Assembly: GCA_010405405.1 (NCBI GenBank)
Contig: MU004241.1
Span: forward strand, 793,373-857,372
DNA: 64,000 bases
Direction of reading: 5' to 3'
Source of the DNA: Microthyrium microscopicum
Lineage: Eukaryota > Ascomycota > Dothideomycetes > Microthyriales > Microthyriaceae
In this document: positions 12,037-22,213 of the stretch, one piece after another
Layout of the letters: every line of letters begins with the position of its first letter
Numbering within the stretch: the first letter of the stretch is position 1
Notes under the pieces: generated by a model
What the model saw: only the letters and a program-made list of their open reading frames with translations
Told to the model about the DNA's origin: nothing
Databases searched by the model: none
Translations under genes and position numbers: made by a program

Positions 12037-12500
12037 CTATAGTTTACTAACCGCACTCTTAACCTCCTCACTATAACTCTTCAACTTATCCATATCAACC
12101 TTCATCTGCGGCCAACCAACCCCCAACCCCTCCTTCTCATTCGGCTTCGGAATTACATGGAAATGCACATGATCAACCTCCTGATGCGCCAACCGGCCAT
12201 TATTCTGCAATAAATTCCAATTCTCCGCTTTGACTGCGAGCGCGACCTTTTTGGCGACGCTGAGTACTTCGGTGAGTGAGTCGTCGGGGATGTCGGTTAA
12301 GGAGACGCCGTGGTGTTTGGGGATTATGAGGGTGTGGCCGTGCGAGAGCGGGTTGATGTCGAGAAAGGCGAGGGTTTTGTCGGATTCGAAGATCTTGAAG
12401 GAGGGGAGCTCGCCTGGGGGGTGTTAGTGGTGGGGAGTGGAGTGGTCAGGGGATGGGCGATGGGGGGACCTTTGATGATGCGGCAGAATATGCAGGCCAT
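12037..12500 (-). CDS. HNT1: HIT-family nucleotide hydrolase (Hnt1/HINT type)
   Basis: Two exons, 12500-12470 and 12413-12037, with a 56-nt intron (12414-12469). The spliced protein has 135 residues. It opens with MACIFCRIIKGELPSFKIFE, the usual HINT start, and continues with LAFLDINPLSHGHTLIIPKH. The histidine-triad motif is HQEVDHVHFHVIPKP near residue 93-107; the HVHFH core supplies the catalytic and phosphate-binding histidines. Family members hydrolyse purine nucleoside phosphoramidates such as AMP-lysine. The length and motif spacing are complete. The intron lies in phase 1 inside the Gly codon of KGE. Frames on the opposite strand at 12230-12582 are shadows. Confidence 0.92.
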
Positions 12501-12699
12501 TGTTGGATTGGGGTTGGTGGTTGGGTTGGTTTGGTTTGTGGTGGTAGAGGTATTGTTGTTGTTTGGTTTGGGATGTTGGTGATGGGATGACGAGGGGTTT
12601 GAAGCTTCTCGCCCGAAATGCAACCTGACCAAAATGGTATTTGCAGCCGTCAATGTTTTTTATATTCAACCAACAATGAATTTCGGACTGAAATCCTGT

Positions 12700-13478
12700 T
12701 CAAGAAATTGAATCTTGGAATTTCCAGAATGTCGGTTCAAAGTTTGCATAGCAGCGGAATTCGTTGCTGAGGCCTTTCTGGTGCTTGACCTCAAACGACG
12801 TTGTCTTGATCCCAACTTTAGCATAGAGTTTATGGATGAGAGCTTCCATTCTTTCTCCAGTACAAGATATAACTCGGATGTCGCCTTCTGTCCAAGATTT
12901 GGCCATATAACGCACTGTCAAGGCGGCTTTCGTTTGACACTCTTCGCTCAGGAATGGCGGATCTACTATAATTCTTGAGAACGTGCCTTTCAACTCAGTC
13001 GGTAGCTTAAGCGGCGCATTAAAGTCGTATTGCACAAACTCCTTGAAGACAGCGAACCGATCATCAAACTCCAGCAAGGCTAAATGAGGCTTTGGTTTGT
13101 CCTTCCAGTTCTTGGCTAGAATACGCTTCGCGGCAAGAAATGCGCTTGGTGCAGAGACAAATGCGATATGGTCAGACTCATCAGTGTCTTCAAGTAGAGC
13201 AACAGCGAGCGCGTTCGCAGTCTCTTCAGTGTACCAGAACTGGCTTGCGTTCCAGTCTTCGGTGAAAGCTGCCATGCTGAGTTGCTCAGTACGGTCATCG
13301 TGATCTGCTTCCGCACCAGATTTCAGATCTTCGAATAGCTTTTGTCGAGTGTCTCGTTCAGAGTAGAAGTCCTTGAGGGCGGCGAGCGCATCGCCAGAGA
13401 GCTGACTAGAAATTGTTAGGACCTTTTCTGATTCGAAAGAGAGTATATTTACGGCATATCATCGTCGCTTTCCGCCAT
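12700..13478 (-). CDS. EFM5: EFM5/EEF1AKMT1-type protein-lysine methyltransferase
   Basis: Two exons, 13478-13453 and 13405-12700, with a 47-nt intron (13406-13452); 243 residues. The first exon gives MAESDDDMP, and the second continues QLSGDALAALKDFYSE. Hallmarks are DWNASQFWYTEETAN (about 62-76), a Rossmann-like middle with ALLEFDDRF, and the catalytic IIVDPPFL motif (a DPPF version of the N6-adenine-methyltransferase-like DPPY/F signature) near residue 150, followed by FEPTFWKFQ at the C-terminus. Yeast Efm5 trimethylates a lysine of translation elongation factor eEF1A. The enzyme is expected in the cytosol. It shares a divergent promoter of about 350 bases with the LACTB2-like gene. Confidence 0.9.
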
Positions 13479-13832
13479 TGTGAGAATCGTCAAGGTTTAA
13501 CTTTGTGTGTGGTGTGGTTGAAGTTTCTTAGTAGTGGCTTGTAGATTTTTGAAAGAACTCTAAGGAGTTAAACCCAAAGATCTTCAGTCACAATCCAACC
13601 TCCATGAGAGAATACCTCGATCATGAAATGTACCATGCTCAAAAACATTTCTAGCGTCAACCCTGCATTTGATGGCCAAAATAGCGAAATTTGACACTAA
13701 ACCTTTTTCGCCTGGACAACCTCGGATCAATAGACCGCTCCCCCACGGGTTCGAAGCTCATCACCAATTGCCCCTCTGTCGAATAAGCCGGCTTCGTCCA
13801 TATATATCCTAGCTGCCTCACGACATGATGCC
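13479..13832. other. Divergent promoter EFM5 / LACTB2-like
   Basis: About 350 bases between two divergent starts. It contains a TATATATCC stretch at 13800-13808, roughly 25 bases upstream of the + strand start, which may act as a TATA element. No other feature is seen. Confidence 0.45.
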
Positions 13833-14823
13833 ATGCGCCCTGGCTATCGAGCCTTCCTGTCGCACTCTAGATCCTTCCTGCGATCTATTTCACAACAACA
13901 CCATCTAGTGACTGCCTCCGTCATGGCTAGCAAATGGCCTGCTCTGAACGACGTCGAGCGTCTCAGCGATCGCGTAATCCGTATACTGGCCCAGAACCCG
14001 AACAAATTCACTCTTCAAGGTATATAACCATACACAACTCTCTGTTGTGTAGTTGCAACTAACATCCCAAGGCACAAACACTTACCTCGTCGGGACCGGT
14101 CCTAAGCGCATTCTCATCGACACAGGCGAAGGCCGACCACAATGGTTCTCCATTCTCCAAGATGTCCTCGCTTCCGAGAAGGCAACAATATCTCAAGTAC
14201 TTCTAACCCACTACCACCTCGATCACATCAATGGTGTCAAAGACGTACAGACGCTGAATACACCACCCGAAATATACAAACACCAACCTATCAAAGGCTG
14301 GACAGATATCACGAACGGCCAACGCTTTACAACTGATGATGGCAAAACAACACTGAAGGCCTTTCACTGCCCCGGCCATACGCGGGATCATATGGCATAC
14401 ATACTCGAGGAAGAAGATGCGCTATTCACTGGCGACAATGTGCTAGGACATGGAACTGCTGTGTTTGAAGATCTACCACTGTACATCGACAGTCTAAATC
14501 GCATGGCTGAAGCCGCTGGCGGACGTGGTTACCCAGGACATGGTGAATTTCTTGAAAGTGCGCAAACACGGATTCGCGAATACGTAGCGCATCGGGCACA
14601 AAGAGAAAAGGAGGTAGTCGAAGTGCTAGGCTCAAAGACCGAGAGCACTGGCCTAGGAAGCATGGATATCGTGAAACTGATCTATCAAGATACGCCCGAG
14701 AACCTACACTTCGCCGCATCTCGTGGCGTAGTTCAAATACTGGAGAAACTGGTAGCTGAAGGAAAGGTCTATCATGATGACGAGGAGAATACCTGGGCAC
14801 TGGCAAAACGAGCTAACTTGTAG
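13833..14823 (+). CDS. LACTB2-like metallo-beta-lactamase-fold hydrolase
   Basis: Two exons, 13833-14019 and 14072-14823, with a 52-nt intron; 312 residues from the first ATG. The metal-binding HxHxDH motif is LTHYHLDHING (about residues 115-125). Further ligands are in AFHCPGHTRDH and ALFTGDNVLGHGTAVFEDL, and a C-terminal His lies in GYPGHGE. This arrangement is that of LACTB2, a mitochondrial single-strand endoribonuclease in animals. It is also close to the MbetaL thioesterases of fungal polyketide clusters, but no polyketide synthase lies nearby. The first 30 residues (RAFLSHSRSFLRSISQQHH) are Arg/Ser-rich without acidic residues and look like a mitochondrial presequence. A second in-frame ATG at 13923 (MASKWPALNDVERLSDRV) would give a 282-residue cytosolic form. 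Confidence 0.85.
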
Positions 14824-15115
14824 GTCAATCCCCAGTAAGCACAGTTGACTTTTGGCTGCATAGCACAGAATGAGGAGGCGATTTGGTTTGATGGTTGCTC
14901 TTTTGATTCTAGACGATACCCTACATCTATACAATTCGCATATTAGACATCCACCGTCCAATTCTTCGCGATAAACCTGGCTGATGTCCACTAGAACCCC
15001 CAAGCCTGAATAAGGCAGTAGAGCAAGATTAACTTTGTACACATCGGTAGGAAGGATAGTTACCACAGACCCCACAAACCACACATAACGGCTCAACTCA
15101 ATGTATGAATTTCCC
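14824..15115. other. Intergenic, convergent 3' ends
   Basis: About 290 bases between convergent genes. No gene or repeat recognised. Confidence 0.5.
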
Positions 15116-15733
15116 CTACGGCACCTCAATACCATAAGTTTCCTTAAGTCTCTGCTTCCGTCTCTCCTCATACCCAGGTCCATAAATTCCTCTTCCCTCT
15201 CCCAACTCCGCAATCGTCTCCGCCACTGGCCGTCGATACGTCCGTCTAGCCACATCCTTTTCCCCCAATATATCAGCATCCGGATCACCCCTCCGTCCCC
15301 TCAACCCATGTGTTGCAGTCATCGTGCCCGTCAGCACCGCGCCCAAAGCCCCAATACCAATAATCGACGGCAAACTCCTCTTCGACACACCAACAATACT
15401 GCCCGCGACAAAACCGCCTAATGCACTCGAGTATAAGTCGTCCTTGTGTCGTAGATTCGCTGTGACGTTGCGTACGAACATATATGAAGCACCCATGCCC
15501 GCTAAATCACCCCGTCAGTAAGTAATCTTGTCAATTGAGGTAAAGGAGGGTGTACCGAAGACGGCGGTGGTGCCGCCGTACTTGGTGAAGGTGCCGAGTA
15601 TGCCGATGTTTTGCTTGGTGAGGGCAGCTTGCACGCCGGAGGCAATGGCGCCGACGACACCGGTGGTGAGACCACCTTGGACGGCGGTGCCGATGGCGTC
15701 TTTGGGGTGGTAGTTCTCGTCTTCGCCGGCCAT
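15116..15733 (-). CDS. NDUFA11/B14.7-type complex I subunit (Tim17-like fold)
   Basis: Two exons, 15733-15556 and 15501-15116, with a 54-nt intron (15502-15555); 187 residues. The start MAGEDENYHPKDAIGTAVQG and the Gly/Ala-rich membrane segments (TTGVVGAIASGVQAALTKQN, SALGGFVAGSIVGV, PSIIGIGALGAVLTGTM) give the four-span Tim17-like topology. The conserved tail GPGYEERRKQRLKETYGIEV matches the fungal 21.3-kDa-type NADH:ubiquinone oxidoreductase subunit. It should sit in the membrane arm of complex I in the inner mitochondrial membrane. The exon junction falls within VFAGMGAS and restores the reading frame. With CBP6 about 6 kb away, this gives two respiratory-chain genes in the island, but they are not co-transcribed. 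Confidence 0.85.
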
Positions 15734-16048
15734 TGTGTGGGTGGTGTTGTGGTGGTCGTGGTTTTGGAGGTGAGATTGATTGAAGTTGGATGTTGGGATA
15801 GCTATGTAGGGCTAGGGTTAACATGGCGAGATGCTGTTGAATTTCATCCGGCTTCATAGTTCAATTCTTCCCAACCACATCAACTTGCTCAGTATGGGAA
15901 GACCTCCCAACGCCATGGACGGTGTTGAGTCTTTTCAAGGCGCTCGGCGATCAGGGAGGATGTGTCTCCGGGCATATAAGTATCAGCCTCTACCTCACGG
16001 CAGGCACTTTCGACTTCTGCGACTTACCAGGAAAATCAGCCGACGTAA
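15734..16048. other. Upstream region of NDUFA11-like and hypothetical gene
   Basis: About 315 bases. Frames start here on the + strand (15831 and 15922) but none persists. The stretch may hold 5' exons of the hypothetical gene that follows. Confidence 0.35.
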
Positions 16049-16477
16049 TTGAATGTAAATTCGAAACTTCCTCATACAGCGGGCACTTCCTTATATCATA
16101 TCGGAGAAGACAAGTCACAGGTTCATGTCACCATTTTGTGTTCCAGATCCTTCACAATCGACTTCGCTTCAGCACCGCTTGATAGTGGCGAGAGCACATC
16201 GTTTCCTGATGTCCTCGAGGCAGTATGGAAGCGCTACTGTCTTCTAGAAGATCACGAGCGCTTGAAAAATGCGCCTTCGATGAAACATCTCGCTTGGACT
16301 GTTGCTGGCGCTTTACCCAATTTCCTATGGCTCATACCTGATTTTCTTACGCATTGCCATGAACATTGTAGCCCAGAGTTCTTTCAAGCTTCTTCAAGCT
16401 ATGATCTACTCCCAGCCTTCGATCACTCAACACAACCCGGTCAATCGAGTCTATTCAAAGATCGGGCATTTCCATAG
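16049..16477 (+). CDS. Hypothetical protein, gene model uncertain
   Basis: A 142-codon open frame with protein-like composition: VHVTILCSRSFTIDFASA, FPDVLEAVWKRYCLLEDHER, MKHLAWTVAGALPNFLWLIP. I do not recognise a family. The true 5' end is unclear because an overlapping frame at 15922-16182 also reads sensibly (TAGTFDFCDLPGKSADVIE), so an upstream exon with an intron in the 16050-16130 interval is possible. It lies just ahead of a second small frame and the kinase-like gene, all on the + strand. It could be a real lineage-specific gene or a decaying one. Confidence 0.35.
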   Translation: MNVNSKLPHTAGTSLYHIGEDKSQVHVTILCSRSFTIDFASAPLDSGESTSFPDVLEAVWKRYCLLEDHERLKNAPSMKHLAWTVAGALPNFLWLIPDFLTHCHEHCSPEFFQASSSYDLLPAFDHSTQPGQSSLFKDRAFP

Positions 16478-16743
16478 TGATGGCGTTGAGTCTGAACTAC
16501 AGCGTTCTCGAGAGCAGTGAGTCTCCTTGTCCTCAAGATGAAAAAATCCGGACTCAGGCCTTTGTATCAATCCGACGAAAATCGACACACTACTATGGCA
16601 TTGTCAAGTACCAAGAAAAACCTGGGCCTTTGTTTGCCATCAAAGTGTTTATCCGCCGAACTCTTTTCAAGAATCCATGGTCAGTTTACTTATACATAGC
16701 TTTATTTGAAGTACCGCAGGTTGGCATTATACTATTACCATAA
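16477..16743 (+). CDS. Hypothetical small protein or downstream exon
   Basis: An 88-codon frame whose start overlaps the stop of the previous frame by one base. It includes QAFVSIRRKSTHYYGIVKYQ and LFAIKVFIRRTLFKNPW, which read as ordinary globular protein. A GTCAGT...CGCAG segment at 16680-16719 could be a very short intron (40 nt, under the usual fungal minimum) giving WLALYYYHNIEINQPG as the end. No family is recognised. It may be the second half of the gene starting at or before 16049. Confidence 0.25.
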   Translation: MMALSLNYSVLESSESPCPQDEKIRTQAFVSIRRKSTHYYGIVKYQEKPGPLFAIKVFIRRTLFKNPWSVYLYIALFEVPQVGIILLP

Positions 16744-16833
16744 TATTGAAATCAACCAGCCCGGCTAACCGCTTAAACGTAACCCAAGCTTCTTGAACAA
16801 CCTCTATCCACGATCCTACGACATCAAAATTGA

Positions 16834-17892
16834 ATGATCATGTCAGGTAACGGCAAAAACACCTCCCTGCTCGAAAGCAGCACACCTGAGCTGGACGGTG
16901 GTAAAGACCTCCTAGCGAGATTGAACTGGTATTCCAATACTAACTCAAGCTCCCATAGCCTTCCTTCATGGCAAGACAGCTCACGGCAACCCAGTCAAAA
17001 GCCTGAAGTCTTCCCATTCATGAATCCCAAGCTACTAGGCACGGGCAATCAAGGAGTCGTTTGGCAAGTTGATAACGAAGCTGGGTCATTCGCCCTCAAG
17101 TTCGGCAATGCTAAACATTCTAGCTTAGATTCAGAAATTCACACCCTAGCCATGTTGAACGAAGCATTCAATGGTCATCGGGCATCTAATCATATCCCTC
17201 GTTATCTAGGTTGGGTGTACACGCCGAACATGGATGACGGTCTGGGAGGCCCATACAAGGGCTTTGTCACGGAGAGGTTTCATGGAAGCGTCAACGACTA
17301 TGTCGAACTTATGAGTACGTCAACATTTTCTTCTGAGCAGAAAGAGCTAACTTTGTGGAGTATGATGCATCAGCTCGCCATCGTCTTGGATGCCATCTAT
17401 TTCGGACCTGGCACTAAAGACTGGCTACGCTTGGGTCATAACGATCTATCCTCAATCAACATCTTTTATCGGCTGTTGCCGTCCTCCAAGTACCCGCATA
17501 TCGCTGTTGGGGATTGGGGCAAAGCCTGCTACGAACCCCAGCAGTCGTCACCAAGCGCTGTCCAGGAAAAGTACATCATCGACGTGAGAGAACCCATCAA
17601 GACCATACCTAACGCAGTCTACGACATAATCTGTCTCCGAAGCTGCTTTATGCGATGGTGTTCTACACTGGAATTGCTCGAAGAAGACAGCCGACGGCTT
17701 GAGACCAAATCGCCTTTGCTTCAACTGAGCCACGTACTAATCATCGGCGATTGTAAGTTAGGCTGGGATGCGCTGCCAAATGCTCGAGAGCTCTTGCAAT
17801 GGATGAAGCAGATGTGGCAAGCGGAAGCACCCGAGCATTATGGCTCTTCTGTATCAGTCGTAGAGCTTCAACAAAACATTCTTGCAGAGTAG
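16834..17892 (+). CDS. Orphan protein kinase-like protein
   Basis: An intronless gene of 352 residues starting MIMSGNGKN. The N-terminal 65 residues are low-complexity (Ser/Asn/Gln). The kinase-like part starts with a glycine loop LLGTGNQGVVWQV (about 68-80) and a candidate ATP-lysine in FALKFG (about 90). The catalytic loop reads LGHNDLSSINIF (about 204-215), with the Asp and the Asn five residues later kept but HRD changed to HND. The metal-binding motif is GDWG instead of DFG (about 229). All four catalytic residues can be placed, so activity is possible, though the wording is far from classical kinases. The C-terminal lobe is short. I do not recognise the subfamily; it resembles lineage-specific fungal kinase-like families. 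Function and substrate are unknown. Confidence 0.65.
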   Translation: MIMSGNGKNTSLLESSTPELDGGKDLLARLNWYSNTNSSSHSLPSWQDSSRQPSQKPEVFPFMNPKLLGTGNQGVVWQVDNEAGSFALKFGNAKHSSLDSEIHTLAMLNEAFNGHRASNHIPRYLGWVYTPNMDDGLGGPYKGFVTERFHGSVNDYVELMSTSTFSSEQKELTLWSMMHQLAIVLDAIYFGPGTKDWLRLGHNDLSSINIFYRLLPSSKYPHIAVGDWGKACYEPQQSSPSAVQEKYIIDVREPIKTIPNAVYDIICLRSCFMRWCSTLELLEEDSRRLETKSPLLQLSHVLIIGDCKLGWDALPNARELLQWMKQMWQAEAPEHYGSSVSVVELQQNILAE

Positions 17893-19898
17893 GTCCATAT
17901 TACTAATTTTTATCTGTTCATGTTTCAAGATGAATTCAAATTGCAATCATTTACTTCTTCACTTTTCGTCAATCATTATTGTGTACTTGTCTTCATCCAT
18001 TTCAGCAAATGCTTGGTCGAAAGCACCCTTACGCTCGACAAGACATATTGAGAGACAAGAGGTTTTCAAAGCTCCCAGGCTCCCTATCGATCTCAGGCAC
18101 CGATACCTCTAAGTCTCGTGCTGCCAAAAGCTCGTTGATGTGAGCAGTAAATATTAGAACGATACTCTTGTTAGGAGTGAGTTTCAAGGGGTGCACACCT
18201 TATTGTATAAGCAAGCCAATGGTATTATGGATAAGATGCTGCAGCGCTATAAGCATACATTAGCTGATATGCAGGAGCTTAACGGCACCCCCATTAGCCT
18301 ATCGTTGACGCGACTTCTCCAGATTCCAGACTGAAGACTTCACGATTGTGAGTCAATCGCTCCAAACCCAAACTCTTGATCAAGAAATAATGGACGAGAT
18401 CAATTTTCTTTTTCATTGATCAAAGTCAGGTTCTAGACCTCTAATGACAGGCAGCTTGAGGTCTTCCAAGCGTTCATTCAGCCTTGCAGCTTTGTTCAGC
18501 ACAGCCCCTGCAGCAATAAACAGGCTATTTTGCACGAATGACGTGCCAGTACTGCAGAAAAGGAGAAGACATAGACGCACTAATAACATTGCTGTCTTGC
18601 GCATTACAACTTCTTCCAACTCCATTCGACACAAACGAAGAACCAACAGTTCACGACCAGGACCATTAAGCGCGCAACATGCGATCCTTTTGATCAGCCG
18701 CACTTGCCAATGCCGCTTCGCATCTACCCTTGGAGCCATTTACATCGCACAAACCTCTGGTTGCCCTGACTTTGACAAACCCAACCTCTGTTGTCCCACC
18801 AAAAAGGGGGCAAGGACGGTCCAACCCCTCGCCACTCTTTTGGAAATTGAATGAAATCCGGCAGTCGCAAATAGTAGACGGATAGACTTGTGAGTCGGAC
18901 AAACAAGCAGAGATTATGACACGGCTGCAAACATGAACAAAAGGGTAGGCATCCGCGGTGGTGCTGAAGAAATACCACGATGTGGACCAATCTGAAGCAA
19001 GCTAGTGGAGGTTGGTGTTGACTTTGCAGGGCAGGCGATTGGTGATTAAGATGAGACATGTTGTCCAATTGCTGGTATGGTGTTGTACAAAGCTGGGTCA
19101 CAGCCGTTGTATTCCCAAGCTGTGCCATCTCATAAAAGCTTGGTCTCTACCAAGGTAAAGGCAGGGAGTTCTTACCATAATTTTCAGTTTGCAATTCGCA
19201 GTTTACATCAGACAGAGTACACACGATCTACGACTCCTTATCTTCCTGATAAATCCTTCAGTTCAGACAGCGCAATCCGTCGTCAGCCTTGTCACTTTCC
19301 GCATATAACTCCAGTTGAACCCATACCCTACTTGCCCCACGACATCATTGACCAACAACAAGTACATTATTAACTTGGAATCTGTTGCCAGCCACTCTCC
19401 ACAAGTGACGGGACAGCCCTTTAAGCGGGAAAAGACTTGTAATAATCTGTTATCGTCAAGATCGGCTGCTCATAACCCAGATCAATCACGGCCCTCACCA
19501 CCAGAGGCTGTAAACGACAACGGACAACGCAGGAGGTTAGTAATTAAACTTTGCGCAATCTAATTTCCTGTTTGAAATCACATATGGCAATGGCTTAGAA
19601 AGAGAAGCAATCACGCTGCGCTCTGGCGTGTGGCCGTTGCATATGCACTTACCCGTCGCTCTTGCCATTTGAAAGAGTTACTCTTGCCGTTTTTTGTCAC
19701 CACAATCTTACATCACAACATTCCTTGTCTCCCCCAGCCCAACCTCTTCACCAGTCTCTCCTCTTCATCCTTTTGTTTCTTTCAAGCTTTATCCAACCAT
19801 CATACCTAACCACTGCATTTACCCTTTGCACAACTAATACCTATCAGGATCCTAAATATCGCTGCAATACCTTTCTTACTGCAATAGATACATTCACA
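17893..19898. other. Gene-poor 2-kb stretch with SOD promoter
   Basis: No convincing gene. Overlapping frames at 18413-18854 exist on both strands without family features or splice support. The last 250 bases (19650-19898) are CT-rich and form the likely promoter and leader of the SOD-like gene. Confidence 0.5.
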
Positions 19899-20787
19899 AT
19901 GCACTTTTCTCAACTCTTGTCTGTCACCACACTGGCGGCTGGCATTTACATTGCTGCCGCCGCCAGCGATGCTTCTGTCGTCAAAGACAACCCCATCGGA
20001 GCCTGGATCATAGCTGATACCAGCGGCAAGGATGGCAGCAATCATGGCATGCTCGCAGAGGTCTCAGCATCCAGCTCGTCTGATGGAGAGGGTGTCGAGA
20101 TGACCATCAACCTGAATGGCTTGTCAAGTATACCTCTTAGTGGAGGACCTTTCAGTATGTATCATATCTGCCAAAGTAAATCAATTGGTGCTAACAAGAC
20201 TCGCAGCATACCACATTCACCAGTATCCAGTGCCCGAAAATGGCTCTTGCGACGCGACTGGTGCACATCTCGATCCAACTAACCGCGGCGACTCTCCACC
20301 CTGCGATAAGACAAAGCCGGAGACTTGTCAAGTTGGTGACTTGGCTGGTAAACATGGTGCTTGCCCTTCGCTTCCTGGATGCAGCAACACGTAAGTTGCG
20401 AGAATCGATCTTTCGGACGATTAAATGTTGATGTGTAATAGCTTTCGCGATCCGTATCTCTCACTCACGCCGGGCAACCCAGCCTACATCGGAGACAAGA
20501 GTTTCGTTGTTCACTACGCGAATAAGACCCGCATCGCATGTGTCAACTTCCTCCCTAGCGGCAAGTCTGCAAGCTCAGCTGGTTATAACTCAACTTCGAC
20601 AGCAGTCTCCTCCGCTTCTGCACCTGGCGCGACTTCTACGTCAACTTCAACAATCGGCGCTGGAAATTCTGCGACCGCCACTCCAACAGGCAGCGTGGTG
20701 ACTGCTTCAGGACTTGCCTCTTCCAGCCTACAAGTCCCTGGCTTCGCTGGTCTCCTGTTCACGATACTAGGCTTCACCATGTGGTGA
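19899..20787 (+). CDS. Secreted GPI-anchored Cu-only-type superoxide dismutase
   Basis: Three exons: 19899-20154, 20207-20390 and 20442-20787, giving 261 residues. An N-terminal signal peptide (LLSVTTLAAGIYIAAAASDA) and a C-terminal Ser/Thr/Ala-rich stalk ending in a hydrophobic tail (LQVPGFAGLLFTILGFTMW) indicate secretion and a GPI anchor. The SOD domain has the copper histidines HIH (H88, H90), H106 in GAHLDP and H171 in FVVHYANKTR; R177 matches the active-site arginine. The loop that normally supplies two zinc histidines reads NRGDSPP...ETCQVGDLAGKHG, so both are missing, as in the extracellular Cu-only SODs of fungi such as Candida Sod5. The likely role is detoxifying host- or self-made superoxide at the cell wall. 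Confidence 0.88.
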
Positions 20788-22213
20788 TTGTGTACTTTAC
20801 ATGTTTCAAATACCCCTTACACTCATTAATATGCACATTGCTCGGTGTTGGCTGGCGTCGGTGGCGTAATGCGGATTGGACCAGTCATCAGGCATGGTCA
20901 CTTCCAGGTTAGGAACTTGTTACTTCTGTATTGTATTAGACTAGTTGAACAAGGCGTAGTATCTCCTACTACGTCACCATTGTATTGAAGCGAATTGAAA
21001 TCAAAATACCCTATTACCAATATCCAACTCCGTTCGTCTTTAATCTAACGTGTGCTCGTGGTTACTATGTTGTACGAGCGGCAACGCAGGTACTGAACGG
21101 CACATCATCAGCTTCCGCCCTTGCATTCTCCTGACGTCAAATTATGAGCTTGATGAATCCCTGCTGCAATCTATCCAATGCACAGGAGCTTGGAGATTTC
21201 CGCCCCGGTTGGTGGTATCTTCTAACCCTTGCGGCTTTGCAATATATTGCCGGGCTATCAGTTTTCTGTAATGCATAGCACGAGCTTCTCAATTGCTGAG
21301 CTAAAATTGTCCTCGAGGTACTGTCACTAGTAATGTAATACCTGAGCGCTATAAGCTCGCCGAGGCGCTGTGTACAACTGTCCCCTTTCCATCACCAGAT
21401 TCCTTTCGCCGGCGTATCCGTGTGCGTCTATAGTTATGTAAAGCTCTGATTCTGTATTTCCCAGACGTCGTGTATGTGTCTGCTAGCGGCCCCTTTCGAG
21501 TACCGAATTCGATTGCCCCACAGGGTTCGTGAAGTTAACTTTTGTCATTCGAGTGTGGGACCGAATCGTTTAGTAGTGAATGGAGCCCTGTGTTTCGGAA
21601 CAAAAGAGGAAACAGAAACGTTGTTTCCACGTGAGCTTGTTCGGCTCGAGCCGATCGGTGAACCATATTTTGAGAGCAGCTATGGCAGTAAAAGCATATC
21701 TTGAGGGATCGTCTATATATTTCGAACGCCTTGAGCGATGGCTTGAAGATACGCATCAGCCACTGTGGGGAAGTGGGCGTTAAGAATCCGGGGTAAGATC
21801 TGCGATGTAATTGAGCTTTTATACCACGGATGTTTAGTGACTGACGAAATGGTGTTTTGACTGCGTGTTGTTATCTACAGTATATATAAGCTTGGAGTTG
21901 TGATATATCTTACTGTATCTACAGAACGGAGTAGACCGTGAGAGCATCCTTTCAGTCCTGTCTTGCAGTTGCTTCAACGGACCAAAGTATGGTCAAGCAC
22001 GGTAACCACATTTGATACGGTGACTGTGATGTATTCGCTTTATGCTTGAGAATCATCAGCCCTCATGATGATATTATGCTCCCATGGCTTGCATGGCACA
22101 AACCACAACCGTTTGACGCCTCTTGAAGGTACATGTCCTAGCAACGGCCATCCATCGACCCTCAACCCAATATCAACAAAGACGCAACGCTAACATCAAA
22201 GCATGTCATTCTT
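20788..22213. other. Intergenic, convergent 3' ends
   Basis: About 1.4 kb between the SOD gene (+) and nudC (-). Short frames at 21050-21783 have no support. A perfect TGACGTCA palindrome lies at 21132-21139, but no gene start is near enough to give it an obvious target. Confidence 0.5.

Noticed and set aside
12230-12582. Frames on the + strand inside the HIT gene
   Set aside because: Antisense shadows of a clear HIT coding sequence.
13833-14823. Polyketide-cluster thioesterase reading of the metallo-beta-lactamase gene
   Set aside because: No polyketide synthase or other cluster gene lies near; the neighbours are housekeeping genes.
18413-18854. Possible gene on either strand at 18.4-18.8 kb
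   Set aside because: Low-complexity Arg/Ser-rich translations without family features or coherent introns.
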